DNA of 64,000 bases from Cycas panzhihuaensis (GCA_023213395.1 CM041465.1:140313741-140377740); one strand, 5' to 3'. Shown: positions 24,706 to 36,089, counted from the stretch's first letter. The notes: generated by a model from the sequence alone, not told the origin. Translations and numbers: made by a program.

Positions 24706-25523
24706 GAATTAAAATGCCCATTGAGGTCCATTAGCGCCCTTCACTCTAATAGATGGTCACATGGTATTGATTGGTGACCAGGGGATATTCAATTAAGGGG
24801 ACTTAAATCCAACCTTCTTTTGGTTATAACTCTTTAACCAAGAGTCTAATTTTTAAACCATTTGAACCATCAAAATCCTAACTTAGAGCTCTATAATATG
24901 GACTTGATTTTGGTTGAGTTCAAATACTTTTTAGGCTATTTAAATCCTCTATATTTGCCTCATTTGTTTTATATATTTTTAAAGTATTTTCACTAATTGA
25001 GAATTATTTCTTCCTAATTTCTAAGCTAATGAATGTGGTGCTTTATGGTTGTAGGTTCTCTCCTTATGCATGGAAGGTTCCTCTTCTCCTAACAATAAGG
25101 TCACTTCCTATTAAGCATCTTAAACCCTTACTTTTGTTCTTTGATTTATTTTTTCATATCTCCTTTTATTATTCATTAAAAATCAACTCTTTTATATTAA
25201 AATACCACGCTTTAAAAAGAATTTTAACTTGAAATATTAATAATATAATTCCCAAATTAAATTGTATGACTACTAATCCTACAAGGGGAATGGTTAGGAC
25301 TCCTGAAATTATCACAATCACATACATAATTTGTATGCATCTAGATAAGTAAGCTAGGGGGAAACTTTCTATAAAGTGTATTAAGTGATATATTGAGGTG
25401 TTAAACCCTCCCTTGGAGTTCAAAGACTAGGCTAAACCTAGACAGCGTGAGTGCCTTGATTGTAATCCTTCACTAGATTTGGCATTCAACATAAATCTAA
25501 CATAGATAGATAAGTAGTATTAG
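24021..25523. other. AT-rich DNA with LTR-like remnants, left flank of element B
   Basis: No gene seen. It contains a GC-rich LTR-like patch (24352-24674), a TA tract at 24674-24702, and leader-like sequence after 24750. Because B sits inside a copia element (58790-61265), the missing 5' end of that copia should lie somewhere here, but I could not identify its LTR with confidence. Confidence 0.5.
24352..24674 (-). mobile_element. Possible minus-strand LTR with GC-rich core
   Basis: On the minus strand it would start TGTTAGATAATG (24674) and end just before a primer-like TGGTATCC (about 24351). Its core (24481-24620) is sharply GC-rich in AT-rich surroundings, with short inverted G/C runs (CCAGGGGCTACC, GGGGGGGTTTTAGCTCCCCC). 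There is no partner LTR in the window. Confidence 0.35.
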
Positions 25524-25528
25524 GGGGG
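25524..25528. repeat. Target-site duplication of element B, left copy
   Basis: GGGGG immediately before the B 5' LTR, matching GGGGG at 58785-58789. It is low-complexity, but both copies are exactly adjacent to the LTR ends. Confidence 0.7.
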
Positions 25529-26169
25529 TGTTTCCCGGCTTCTAGGAATAGATACAGAGTGGTTGACTCAGGTAAGTGTAGGTATGCTTCTCACCTTATC
25601 ATTGTTTTCTTTTGTGATGAGTATATGCTTGCATGATGTGATTTCGTAGATGATCTTGTTGTCATCTACACCTATCTAGCCTATGACGACTATAGCGGGG
25701 GCACATTCCCAGTGAGTATGGCACTCTAGTGGCCATTTCACTTCCCGCATTCTGCCCTACTCGCCTCAAGACCCATTTGGCTCATGTCATCCTTGTCCGT
25801 ATGAGGACCTGTCATTGTTTGGTCGACTTGTCACATCTTTTGAGTCCTATTTTTGCTCTTATGACTTGTTTGTTGGCTTGTCTGCCTCTAGGCAGGTGCC
25901 CCTGCCCCCTACAAACCTCCTTGGTCATTAGACCATAGCCTAGGCTGGCTGTTTAGGCCAGATTTGGCCTCTGGTCCTGCACTGCCATAAATATCGTGGT
26001 ACCGTCACAAATATCATGGTACCAAGAAATTTATGGTAGTGCAACTGTCTCAGTTTATTTTTTAAAATCTGTTGTGGTAATTCTCGCATTTATTGTGGAA
26101 CTGCCACGTGTCTCGCGACTTGACTCACCACCAGTTGTGCCCTAATTGCTCATTAAGGGTTGAGGTTAG
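25529..26169 (+). mobile_element. Element B 5' LTR, first part (641 bp)
   Basis: It begins TGTTTCCCGGCTTC and aligns with the start of B's 3' LTR at 56061, differing mainly by transitions. It is cut at 26169 by insertion of element A and resumes at 42605. With the second part the LTR is 2,727 bp against 2,724 bp for the 3' LTR. It includes a conserved CAG|GTAAGT donor-like site at 25569-25577 and a decayed hairpin at about 26070-26106. Confidence 0.92.
26165..26169. repeat. Target-site duplication of element A, left copy
   Basis: GTTAG, repeated at 42600-42604. Joining the flanks with one copy restores the sequence of B's intact 3' LTR at 56694-56706 apart from point changes, which proves the insertion point. 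Confidence 0.93.
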
Positions 26170-28744
26170 TGTTTCCCGGCTTCCGGGAATGGATACGGAA
26201 TCACCGACTCAGGTAAGTGCAGATATGTCTCTAGCATTATCATCACTATTATTTACTGATTGTTTGCTTGCGTACCCGCATGTGTATGACTTTGTGGGCG
26301 GCCTGGTAGCCGTCCACACCTATTTTTAGCCTATGACGACTATAGCAGGGGCACACTCCCAGCGAGTGTGGCACCCTGGTGTCCATATTACTTCCCGCAT
26401 CTGCCCTCCTCGCTCCTGGATCCACTAGGTTCGCGCCACCTCCACCCGTGTGATGTCTCATCGTCGTTTGGTTAGCTTGCCACCTCATTTGGGGTCCTAT
26501 TTCTGCTCCCGTGGGCCCGTTTGTTGGCTTGTTTGCTCCCGGGTGGGTGTCCTGGTTATCCATTAGCCCTTTCGCCCCGCCTGACTGGGTGGTTGGTGGG
26601 CCCTACTTGTCGCTCAGTGCGTCACGGAATTTTACTGCATCACGGAATATCCGCGGTACCGCTAAAGTTTCGGTGGTACGACTGTCTCTGCTTGTTTTTT
26701 AAAATCCGCCGTGGCAATTTCGCATTTATTGCGAAACTGCCACGTGGTTCGCGCCTTTTCTCTCTTCCAGATGTGCCCTAATCACACGCTTTAGGGTTTT
26801 GCTTTAGTACTTAAACACTTTTTGGCTTATTCTCAAAGATCTTTTGGCTCACTTTTGGATTGACTCTTAAGAAAAACACTCTCCTGCTCTGCTCTCCTCT
26901 GCTGTCAAGAATCGGACCTGCACTCTTCATACAGCTCCCAGCTCTCCTTTGGCTTGGCTGAGACATTCTCTCAGCCCCTCAAACGCCTTGGAGAGGGCTC
27001 CTTTGAAGCGGTTTCCAGCTGTTTTCTACCCAGGCAGTCCACGAGCTCCCCGTTTGCAGGTGTTTCTCGTCTCGTCTCCGTAGCAAGGTCTCTAGCCTGC
27101 TCTATTCCAGATCTGGGCTGTTCTTTCAGCCCTCCTTCACTGTCCTTTGGCTGAGGCAAATCCCTTGCCTCCCCTTCCCAAGTATTCTTCACTTTGTATT
27201 GTTTTTTTTGTGATATTTATACTTCAGCTCATTTGTTCCTATTTGTGGCTTGAGAGTTGGCTTTCCTCAATCTTGAGGACTGCTGTACCACTCTCCTGTG
27301 CTTCTTGCCTACGTTTGCTGTCCAAGGCAGCGGCGTGAGGGGTTGCATAGGCTTTGGAAGAGGAGCTGGGTGGATTCCGTACCACCTTCCACGCTCCCCA
27401 AGTGGCTCTAAGCCCTCCAAAGCTTCCCTCTCGCCTCGTGCTGCCCTTGGCTCCCAAACGAGGGTTTGAAGGCCCCCGTGGGTTGCCCAAACCAGTGCTG
27501 TCACAAGTTGCAGCGCTGATTTGGGACCCTTCATTCAGGTTTGGGTGCCTTCCATAGGTCCCAACCGCGGGTCCTTGCTTTGCCTTTGCTCCCCGGTCAC
27601 CCGGTTTGCTCCCCATAGCATCCCGGTACCCCGTGGGTATCCTTGGGTCTCTCTTGCCCTTGTTGCAGTCGTTTTCCAGCCTTGGTTCTTGACTTTCTCC
27701 TCGTTGCCTCGTGGCTTTTGGGGGGAGGTTTGGGCACCATTTGCGGGAGGTAGGTCACTCTGAGGCTTGCCTTGTTGTTTCCTTTTACTTGGGTCATTTT
27801 CCTTTGGTGTTTTCCTTATTGGACTCACACTAACGCGTATATATTTAGGCTCTTGTTTATGATGCTAGACCTATATTGTTAGATCTTTGTGTCGCATGTT
27901 AGCCCTCTTCTTTCGGGAAGAGGGAGACCCTTTGTTGCTTGGTGTACACGAGACGCGGAGAACGTTGCCCGTTGGCCTCTCTACCGATAAGTGCTCTTGC
28001 ATGTGTCATGCTTTATGCTATTTCATTTACTAGCTAGCGTTTCCTTCTTTCCTTTGGTATCGCATTTACTTTCAGGGGAAGGTAAGGAAGCCCCCCTTTC
28101 GCCCGCCACTGCACCTCGCTCCTGGTACGTCGTGCGAAGTGGTTGAGTGCTCCTCGCGAAGGCCACGTCGTCTCGCACGCCTTCGGCCCAGGTGCACACT
28201 TCATTCCTCTTCGCTCCTCTTGATTTTTCCTTTTATTCCTTCCTTAGTAATTAAGACATTGAAAGATTAAAAGGGAAATTACTTTTGTATTTGTTCGCGA
28301 TTTGTTTGCCTTATTGCATGCACCTTTTGTTATTCGTAGGAAAGGTTGTAGGAGTTCTTTCCCTTTTTACCTTTCCTTCCTCCTCCTTAACCGTACGAGC
28401 GCCCTGCTTCCCGCATCGCTCATACACCCAGTTAGGTTGCATAGGTTTGCCCTTGGCCTATCTCTATTAGGCACTGTCTCTCTCCCTTCTGGCCATCCAA
28501 GGGTGGGAGGGTCCTACTTCCAGGCCAACCCCGGTTCGTCCTGCGTACCTTCGCCCCTTGCTCAAGGTGGTAAAGGGTCACCCAATAGTAGCTATACTCC
28601 ATTGCAGATCCCAAACTCGCGCTCTGGCACACGGGGCGCTCTGCGTGGTAGTTGCTTGCCTTATAGGTTCCACTTCCTGTCATTTCATCGTTTTCTCTTC
28701 CCCGCACCTATCAGTCAGGTGGTTATCTCGTAGCAGCGCGTCCA
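26170..28744 (+). mobile_element. Element A 5' LTR (2,575 bp)
   Basis: It starts TGTTTCCCGG and ends GCGTCCA, TG...CA. It contains a donor-like CAG|GTAAGT (26210-26218), a hairpin with an overlapping CACGTG (26710-26746), a telo-box-like TTTAGGGTTTT (26790-26800) and a TATA-like GTATATATTTA (27837-27847). The frames inside it (for example the minus-strand 125 codons at 27239-27616) recur in the 3' LTR and have no known motif, so I treat them as non-coding. Confidence 0.93.
26710..26746. promoter_or_regulatory. LTR hairpin overlapping a G-box
   Basis: CGTGGCA..TTTCGCA (26710-26724) can pair with TGCGAAA..TGCCACG (26730-26744), a 15-bp stem with one mismatch and a 5-nt loop. Its right arm runs into CACGTG (26741-26746), the core of the plant G-box bound by bZIP/bHLH factors. 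Equivalent, more decayed sequences are in the other three LTRs (about 26070, 40572, 56601). It lies upstream of the presumed transcription start, so a promoter role is plausible but inferred. Confidence 0.55.
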
Positions 28745-28745
28745 C

Positions 28746-28763
28746 TGGCGACCATACTGGGGA
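28746..28763 (+). other. Element A primer-binding site, tRNA-Arg-like
   Basis: TGGCGACCATACTGGGGA begins 1 nt after the LTR end. TGGCGACCA fits the CCA end of a plant tRNA-Arg whose 3' strand ends in GGTCG; the rest matches imperfectly. Ogre-type elements are known to use tRNA-Arg. Confidence 0.75.
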
Positions 28764-28917
28764 CTGCCAGTAAGGGAGCTAGTCTCGCTCTCTTCGGTTG
28801 GTTTTGCTACTCTTGTGTGATCCTTTTTATACCTATCCCGATCTCCACGTTGGGCAGCCCCTAGCGCATGCGTTTGTCCATTCCTTTTCTTTTCCTAACG
28901 TCGTCGGTTGACCTTGC

Positions 28918-31230
28918 ATGCGACGTTTCTCGCGTCGTTTACGCGGCCTACCTCCTTCGTTAGAGGATCCTGAGTATAGCCTTCTTGCCTCGTCAGATTC
29001 CGATCCGACTATGGAAGGGTACTCTTCCGAGTGGACTTACCACACTTCAGCCATGGAGACTCATGCTTTCCCTTCTGTTATTCCTGGGTCCACCCAAGAG
29101 GGTGAGGACCCCCTTTACTACCCAAACAACCAACACCCTTCTTTTGCTCCCCATCCTTCTACCCACGCTGTAGAAGGATCCGTTCCTCCTGAGGATTACC
29201 ATGCGATGGGCGATTCTTATGAGGAACTTTCCGATGGACATGTCTTGTTCGAGGTCCCGATCACCTCCTATGGGTATGTGGGGACTCCTCCTGTTGACGT
29301 GCTTGAGGCTCTTAATGAGCGCCGCCGTGCGACATGCGCTCAACCATGTCCCGGGTGGCTTGAGGGTGTCCTTCGTGGAGGAGCCTCTTCCTCCTCTGCT
29401 CTCCACCCCATGCTTCGTCCTCATCCACCCTTCCTATGACAACAAACCCCTTCGTGCCTACACGTGCATCCCACTCATTTCCTGCAGTGGGGGCACGTGT
29501 GACACCTTCCATCCCTCATCAAGGTCCTAATACCTTAGGACCTTCTCACGGTGTGTCTTTCCCTCAATTGGGGGTTAGCATACCCGCTCCCAATCCAACC
29601 AATGTGCCATCCCCTAACGTGGCACATGCTGCTCCTAGTAGGCCCATTGGCCCTACTAGCTTTCCAGTCACTAGTCATGTGGGATCCGCTCCCACGCATC
29701 CTCCAACCCAGCATGTTGGGGCTTCTTTCTATGCTCCTCCAGGGTATACTTCTCAACCTTGGGGGCAGGGTAGAGGAAGTCGTCTTCCTGTTTATGGGGT
29801 GGATCCGCTACACCCATATGGAATTGCCCCACCTACGGGTGGCCCATATGGGCAAAACCCGGTTCCGCATCCCGTTTGTCCAGCCACCACTGTAGTCACG
29901 TCTATTGTGCCTTCGCAAGGGAACCTGGCTCCCTTCCAAGGCACCTATCCTCATGCCTCTTTTCAGCAAGGGGCGCTTCCTCAAGGAGGGGTGGGTGTTC
30001 CACCCCCACCCGTTTCTTGTGCGTTGCCTACTTCGACTTTCGTTGACCCTACGGTTCAGGCAAGGGCACGTCCCTTCATGGACTTTAGGTCAACCCCTCT
30101 TTCGGTTGAGGCGTTGCGAACCAACTTGCCGCCTCATCCCCCTGAAGTTCCTCGGTTTGATGGAACTTCGTCGCAAGACCCAGCGGAGCATGTCCGTAGT
30201 TTCTCTATGGCATGCATCGATTACTGGGCCTACGACCATATTTTGATGAAGCTCTTTCCTCGATCCCTGCAGGGTGACGCCCTTAAATGGTTTTATCGCC
30301 TCCCTGCCCACTCAATTCACTCATTTCAGCAATTGGTGGACGAGTTCATCAACTACTTTGATGTAGCTCGCCCATTCGAGAGCGGAATGAAATCCCTTCT
30401 CTCGCTCAAACAAGGCCACGATGAGATGAATCGTGACTTTGTGCGGCGATTCCATGACTTGCTTCACTCCACCAAGGCAACCTTGCCCGAGGAGTTGAAG
30501 CGAGACTGCAAATCAATGCACTTCGTCCCGAAGTCCACGTGGAAGTCCTCAAGATGGGGGTGACCACGTGTGATTCTGCGATCGCTAAGTGCTTGGCGCT
30601 GGAGGCTATTGAGATCCAAGCGGGTCTCAAGAAACCTCTTAAGCCCTCACAACGTCGTGAGGCGCCACCCCCTACCAAAGATACTAAACCTTTCCAACCG
30701 ACGCGGTCTTCCTCTCATCCTACTGAGAGGACCCTAGATCCCCTCACATCTACTATATGCTCGTTCGAGCGTACTATGAAGGAGCTCAAGCTTCAAGGCC
30801 CTTCATCTCCTACTTCAAACAAGCAAGTCCAACAAACTACTCAAGCTCTTCCCAGGAATGCGAACGCCCAGTCCTCTCAAGCGAGAAGGTCCGACCCTCC
30901 GCTTGAGAAGAAGTGGTGCTCCATTCATAGGGACTTCTTCCATGACGATTCGCGTTGTAGGGCCCAGCATCCAAAGGATGCCCCTCGGCGCGATTCCTCT
31001 CCCAAACGGGCCTCAAGGCCTAATTTGGATCAACCTGTTCACAAGGATCCATTCCCTAAACATGGGGAACGTGATCGCAACTCCCAACCTAAGAACAACC
31101 GTAACCGAGGAAGATCGCTTGATCCCCGTCCTTCCCGCGACAAAGGGAAGGGCGCTTGGAACTCTTCTTCCTCTTCCCGTTCTCCTAGCCATCGCACCCC
31201 GTCGCCTTCACGACCCCGGAACAGGGGGAA
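28918..31230 (+). pseudogene. Element A Gag (frameshifted)
   Basis: Gag starts at Met 28918 (MRRFSRRL). The reading passes through three frames: 28918-29439, 29436-30563 and 30539 onward, with shifts near 29420 and 30515. The retrotransposon-gag core is at about 30120-30500 (SSQDPAEHVRSFSMACIDYW; GDALKWFYRLP; FVRRFHDLLHS). It is preceded by a long Pro/Ser-rich N-terminal region. The knuckle WCSIHRDFFHDDSRC (from 30914) is of the CX2HX4HX4C type found in Tat/Athila elements, not the usual CCHC. An Arg/Ser-rich tail (SSSRSPSHRTPSPSR) follows. Element B shows the same protein without frameshifts. Confidence 0.88.
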
Positions 31231-32047
31231 GAAGGTGATCCAGTTGCTTGAAGCAACCCCGACCTTTGCCCTTACGCGATCTCAAGCCGCTAAGGAAGCG
31301 GCGGGAGCTGCTGGTCCTTCCGCTCCTTCCGACCCTCTTCCGGAGACCCTTCCTCCAGAAATCCCTCTCTTTCCCAAGGCCATTCCTGTACGCCCGGGTC
31401 ATTACGACTTTCGAATGGCACTTACCCAACCTACTGGGAAGGGTAAGCCTTTCTCTGTCGTGGACGAGCTCCATACGGTGGCTGCAAGAATGTCCTTGAT
31501 GGACGTTCTAAGGAGTTGTCCCGAGCAGCGGGCCCTCCTCCTGGAAGCTTTAGGATCGGGTGATGTGCCTGTCCACACTTTGGGTGTCGCCCAGGGTGGT
31601 GGGCCCGCTATCTCTTTCGATCCTAAGGATCTTCCTCCCGCCGGTGAAAGGGAACGTCAGTGGAACTTCCCATTCACCATCACGATCGATACACCTGATT
31701 GTACCCTCCGAAAGGCTGTCGATAGCGGTTCTTACATTGCCATGCCCCTGCGCGTCATGCAGGAGCTTGGTATTTCCGCCTTGGAACCCCTTCCCTGGCG
31801 ATGCCAAGGGTACGACAGTAGCGAGAAGACCCCTCTGGGATCTGTCGCGATCCCGCTCACCCTTGAGGGCAAGACCATTCTTGTCGATGTTGTAGTCCTC
31901 GACGTTGATGTGGACTACAACCTCCTTCTAAGTCGTCCATGGCTCGACCAAATGGGGGCCGTGTGCTCGACCCTTTGGGGACAACTTAAATTCGTCCACG
32001 ACGGACGGATGAGAGTGGTTTCCCGTGAACGCCCTTTTTCTAAATAA
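31230..32047 (+). pseudogene. Element A protease region
   Basis: In frame with the Gag segment starting at 30539. The aspartic protease active site reads VDSGS (Asp codon at 31721), where B has VDNSS; the ancestral form was probably VDNGSS. The C-terminal hallmark YNLLLSRPWLDQMG (about 31920) matches the LLGRPWL motif of gypsy proteases. The frame stops at 32045-32047 with TAA where B has CAA, a simple C-to-T change. Compared with B, two codons are missing next to the active site. Confidence 0.85.
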
Positions 32048-32049
32048 AA

Positions 32050-33700
32050 CCGTTCCGCCAATTTAGCAAACCAAGGTCCATCTACTCATGCCTCGGCTTG
32101 CTCTATTGGTATACCTAATCCGTCTGAAGAAGATCCCGCATCTTCTCCTTCTGGTCTCACGCGTTTTACCCCTATTGGTGTTGGGAGTTACGGGTACCTT
32201 GCTTCATTCAGCGATGACGAGTCGCTTGATGAAGACGAGGGTTGTCCTCACCCCGTCTCTTTCCTTCACGCCAATAGGTTGTACCTGCCTTGTTCTAGAT
32301 CCCCGTCTAGGACCCCTCTTGTTAGTGAGGCTAGTTCCTCGTGTGTGTCGCACGTCATTGCTTGTGTTGACCCACCCATCGCCAGTTCTTCTTTCTCATT
32401 ACCCCCTGTAGGTGATGGTTTTGAGGAATTGCCTTTCGCTCCTCCCGAGGAGCTCCTTTCTGGTTTCCTTGGATCCCATGAAGGAGTCGAGCACCAAGCG
32501 GTCATCACAGTCCCGTTGCTCCTACTTCTTCTAGCGCTTCTTCTACTCGAAGTAAGGTCATCCATGGGGTGGATTATTTCGAGGATGATGAAACCACGCG
32601 AGCATCTAGCGGGCCTTGCGCCCAATTTACCTTGGTCACCACCGGCTTGGTCACCGGAAGATCTCACATCGGATCCACTCTCGCCGATCCGATCCCGTCT
32701 CCTATTCCTCCTCTTCCTGTTGATCTTGCCCCTCTCCACTTTAAGGAGGGCAATGCCATGTGCACGGGGGCAACCCAAGACATAGTCTTGGCCTCGGGCA
32801 AGATCATTAAAGTTGGGTTGGAATGTTCTCCTGATGAGATAAGGGAATACTCCTACATTCCGGGGAGTTTCGAGACATTTTTGCGTGGGATTATGCTGAC
32901 ATGAAGGGAATCACTCGATTGTCACTCATAACCTCACCACCCTTCCTGGCGCTCGCCTGCGGCGCCGAGCGGCGTCCTCTTCACCAAGCTCTGCCGTCGA
33001 GATGGAGGTCGAGAAGCTCTGGATCTTTGGGCTCATCACTTCTATTGACTACCCCAAGTGGGTCTCTAACATTGTTCCCGTTGCCAAAAAGAACGGGCAA
33101 TCCGTATATGTGTTGATTTTCGCGACATCAACAACGCTTGTCCTAAGGACAATTTCCCGTTACCCTTTCTGGATCAGATCATTGATCGCACTGCCAGATT
33201 CTAAGTAATGTCCCTAATGGACGGCTTCTTCGATTACAACCAAATTCAGATCTCTCCCGAAGTCCGCCATAAGACGGCCTTCACTACCCCTTGGGGCACC
33301 TTCGCCTACAAGGCGATGCCCTTTGGCCTTAAAAATGCAGGCGCTACCTACCAGAGAGCCATGCATTTCATTTTCCACGACCTCATCAATGACACGTTGG
33401 AGGTCTTTATGGATGACATGATGGGTCTTTCCCGTGCGAGGGCCCATCATCCTTGGGCTGCCGTCATCTTCTCACGATACCGCGAGTATCACGTCAGTTT
33501 GAACCCACTTAAATGTGTGTTTTGCGGGTTACCTCGGGTAAACTCCTTGGATTCCTTGTATCCAAACAAGGAATTCGGATCGATCTGACAAAGTCAGGCG
33601 ATCCTCGACATCCGCCTCCTAGAACTCAGCGGCGGATCAAGTCGTTTCTAGCGGGGCTCGATTTCCTTAGGCGCTTCTTAGTGACTTGTGGCTAAGCCCC
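32050..33700 (+). pseudogene. Element A reverse transcriptase (frameshifted)
   Basis: The RT is spread over several frames: a linker in frame with 32279, a frame change near 32500 (one base fewer than B), 32569-32904, 33002-33208 and 33208-33588. The catalytic core is readable at 33208-33588 with MPFGLKNAGATYQRAM and FMDDM (Asp codons at 33412 and 33415). It copies element RNA to DNA. Each shift relative to B is a small indel, and nearby substitutions often come in clusters. Confidence 0.85.
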
Positions 33701-33779
33701 TCACGAACTTTGTTGAAGAAGGAGCTCCTTTTGCTGGTTTGACAAGACCCAAAAGGCCTTGAAGGACTCAAGTAAGCCC

Positions 33780-34310
33780 TAGCTTGGCTCCTCTGGGCGC
33801 CTCCCAGGTCGATAGGCCCTTCGTCCTGTATACCTCGGCCGACGAATCACAGGGGCTATGCTCGCTCAAGAGGACGATTCAGGAACTGAGAGAGCCATTT
33901 ATTTCATCAGTCGAACCCTTGTGGCTGCCGAGCTTAACTATTCTCCTGCCGAGAAGGAATGCCTCTCCTTGGTCCACGTGACCAAGAAGTTTAGGCACTA
34001 CTTGCTCGGTAACACTACCAAGGTGATCGTTCAATCCGATCCCTTGAGGTACTTGCGGACTCGTCCGGTTGTGGTAGGTCCGGCCATTGGTAAAATCTGC
34101 TCAATTTGATCTCCTTATCATCACCCAGAAATCGAAGAAGGGCATGATACTGGCCGAGCAACTCGCAGACGCCCCTATCCCTAACTCCTTCGATACTCCC
34201 GTTGACGACTCTCTCCCCGATGAAGCTATCTTAGCGATTCAGGGAGCTCCTCCACACCCACTCATCGATAATGAGTGGTACGGCGACGTAGTGTGGTATC
34301 TCACGTAGCA
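33780..34310 (+). pseudogene. Element A proximal RNase H (catalytically altered)
   Basis: It contains FVLYTSADES (33811), then after a frame change MLAQEDDSGTERAIYFISRTL, YSPAEKECLSLV and VIVQSDPLRYL (33858-34060). In Ty3/gypsy RNase H the first motif normally supplies a catalytic Asp; here it is Ser (LYTS). The Glu of the second motif and Asp of the third remain. The same loss in B means it was ancestral to both copies. The tether region (SKKGMILAEQLADAP, 34130-34170) follows. Confidence 0.78.
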
Positions 34311-34324
34311 GCAATACCGCCTCG

Positions 34325-35500
34325 ATGCTAGTAGCAAGGTTAAATCTCGCATCCAGACTTCTGCCAGGCAATACCTCCTCGTGGACGAGGTATTGTATAA
34401 GAGGTCCTTCGATGGGATCCTTCTCATTGCGTCACTTCTTGCCGAAGCCAGTGTTTCAGCGAATGCCACCACGGCATTTGTGGGGGTCACCGGGGCGATC
34501 CATGGCTCAAAGGATCCTCCGCATGGGCTACTTTTGGCCGTCTCTTTTTAAGGATGCTCACGCCTTTGCTCTGAAATGTCGGCGATGTCAAGAGCACGCC
34601 AACATTTCCCATGTGCCTTCTGAGGCCTTACATCCCCTTGTCTCGCCATGGCCCTTCGCTCAGTGGGGACTAGACCTCATTGGGGCTATCTCCCCACCTT
34701 CATCGTCACAGCACAAGTTCATCTTGACTGCCATGGAATATTTCACCAAATGGGCGGAGGCCATCCCCTTGATCACTACTCCTAGCAAAACGATTGCCAC
34801 GTTCATTTATCAGCATATCATTTGCCGTTTCGGGATCCCGGATGTCCTAATCACCGACAACGGAACCCCTTTCTATAATAAGGAGGTAGATGAGCTTTGT
34901 GAGAAGTTCAAAATCTCCCATAAGACTTCTTCCCCTTATTACCCTCAGGCAAATGGCCAGGTGGAGTCTTTTAATAAGACTCTGGTCAACATTCTCAAGA
35001 AAACCGTCGCTCAATCCCAAAGGGATTGGCACTTTCAGTTTCCCTCCGCTTTGTGGGCTTATCACACCTCTGTCCGTTCCGCCACGGGAATGACCCCGTT
35101 CTCCCTGGTCTACGGTACTGAGGCGGTACTCCCGCTGGAGGTGGAGATTCCTTCCTTGCGGGTCTCCCTTCGAGGTTTCATCGACGACGAGTCGATCCGG
35201 TAAACACTTTCTTGGACCTCGAAGCTTTGGATGAGAGGCGCTTAGCCGCCTACCGATAACCTAGCATCCAAAGCCCGCTCACAAAGGGGCCACGATAAGC
35301 GCTGCGTTCAGCCTTTGTTCCACAGGGACTATGTCCTCAAGCTCGAATATCTCCATGACCGTTTGACCAAGTTCAAACCCCGGTGGGTTGGTCCTTTCAT
35401 CATTATCGAATCCCTCGATAATGGTGCTTCTGAGATAACCACCACGGAGGGCTCGAATTTGAGCGGGTTAATGGGATGTTCCTTAAAGTTTTACGCTTGA
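34325..35500 (+). pseudogene. Element A integrase
   Basis: The frame 34325-35203 holds the catalytic core: GLDLIGA, LITDNGTPF and PQANGQVESFNK, the D, D and E of a DD35E integrase. The zinc-binding N-terminal part is partly out of frame before about 34490, with CRRCQEH remaining. After a stop at 35203 and a one-base shift, the C-terminal part continues at 35315-35500 with KFKPRWVGPF, the GPY/F-like segment. It ends TTEGSNLSGL..., where B reads a regular tail, so the last 30 codons are altered. Confidence 0.88.
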
Positions 35501-36089
35501 CCCTTGACGATTCCTTCGCCTCGCGAAATGAGCCTAAACTACCATCTTAGGTTATCCCCATTCTTCCCAACCGCGGGTAGAATGGTAACTTACGATGGAT
35601 CTGTTGTCTTAGGTTCCTTCCGCGGAACCCGCGTTCCCGTATCCTCTCGGGGATCCTTTTGTCGTCTTGTTTGGGCATCTCCCAATCAGGAGGACGCTTG
35701 AGCATTAATCGCTCCCCTTTCACCTTATGTTTCCTTCGCATATCCCGCTATGCTCTCCTATAGACATGTATGCCGCCTTGCTCCCTAACCTCACACTTCT
35801 ATGTCATCCCGCTCACGGCGTGTGTGTGTGTCCCTGTTAGGTGTGTGGTCATACATGGAAGGAAACGTGTGTATCACACAACAAAACATCATAACATAAA
35901 TCACCAACATAACATAACATAACACTCATTACACAAAAATAAATATGCATATCATTCACACATCATGCACAGCATCTCATATCCGAATGGGGTTCCAACC
36001 ACCCCATCCATATATATATACATATCAAAATCATGTCATCATACATCACAGGAGCCGGTGTCCTTGCGAGGGGGTACAATCATATGGCC
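35501..36089 (+). other. Element A spacer between pol and antisense gene
   Basis: No frame on either strand matches B. It includes a short AACAT tandem repeat (35881-35930). It lies between the 3' ends of two convergent units, gag-pol (plus) and the antisense gene (minus), where both transcripts would need to end. Confidence 0.55.

Noticed and set aside
25529-26800. Apparent tandem duplication of a 640-bp block
   Set aside because: It is the start of B's LTR followed directly by the start of A's LTR. The GTTAG duplication and matching right junction at 42600 show a nested insertion.
27229-27616. Minus-strand frames of 101-125 codons, repeated at 41093-41480
   Set aside because: They lie inside A's LTRs, are present twice only because LTRs are duplicated, and have no known motif or conserved counterpart in B.
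28746-28763. Possible tRNA gene at the primer site
   Set aside because: Only the 3'-end complement is present. There is no cloverleaf or A/B box, so it is a primer-binding site.
32266-32778. 170-codon minus-strand frame in the RT linker of A
   Set aside because: It is a shadow of the sense Pol frame in GC-rich DNA. B has no equivalent.
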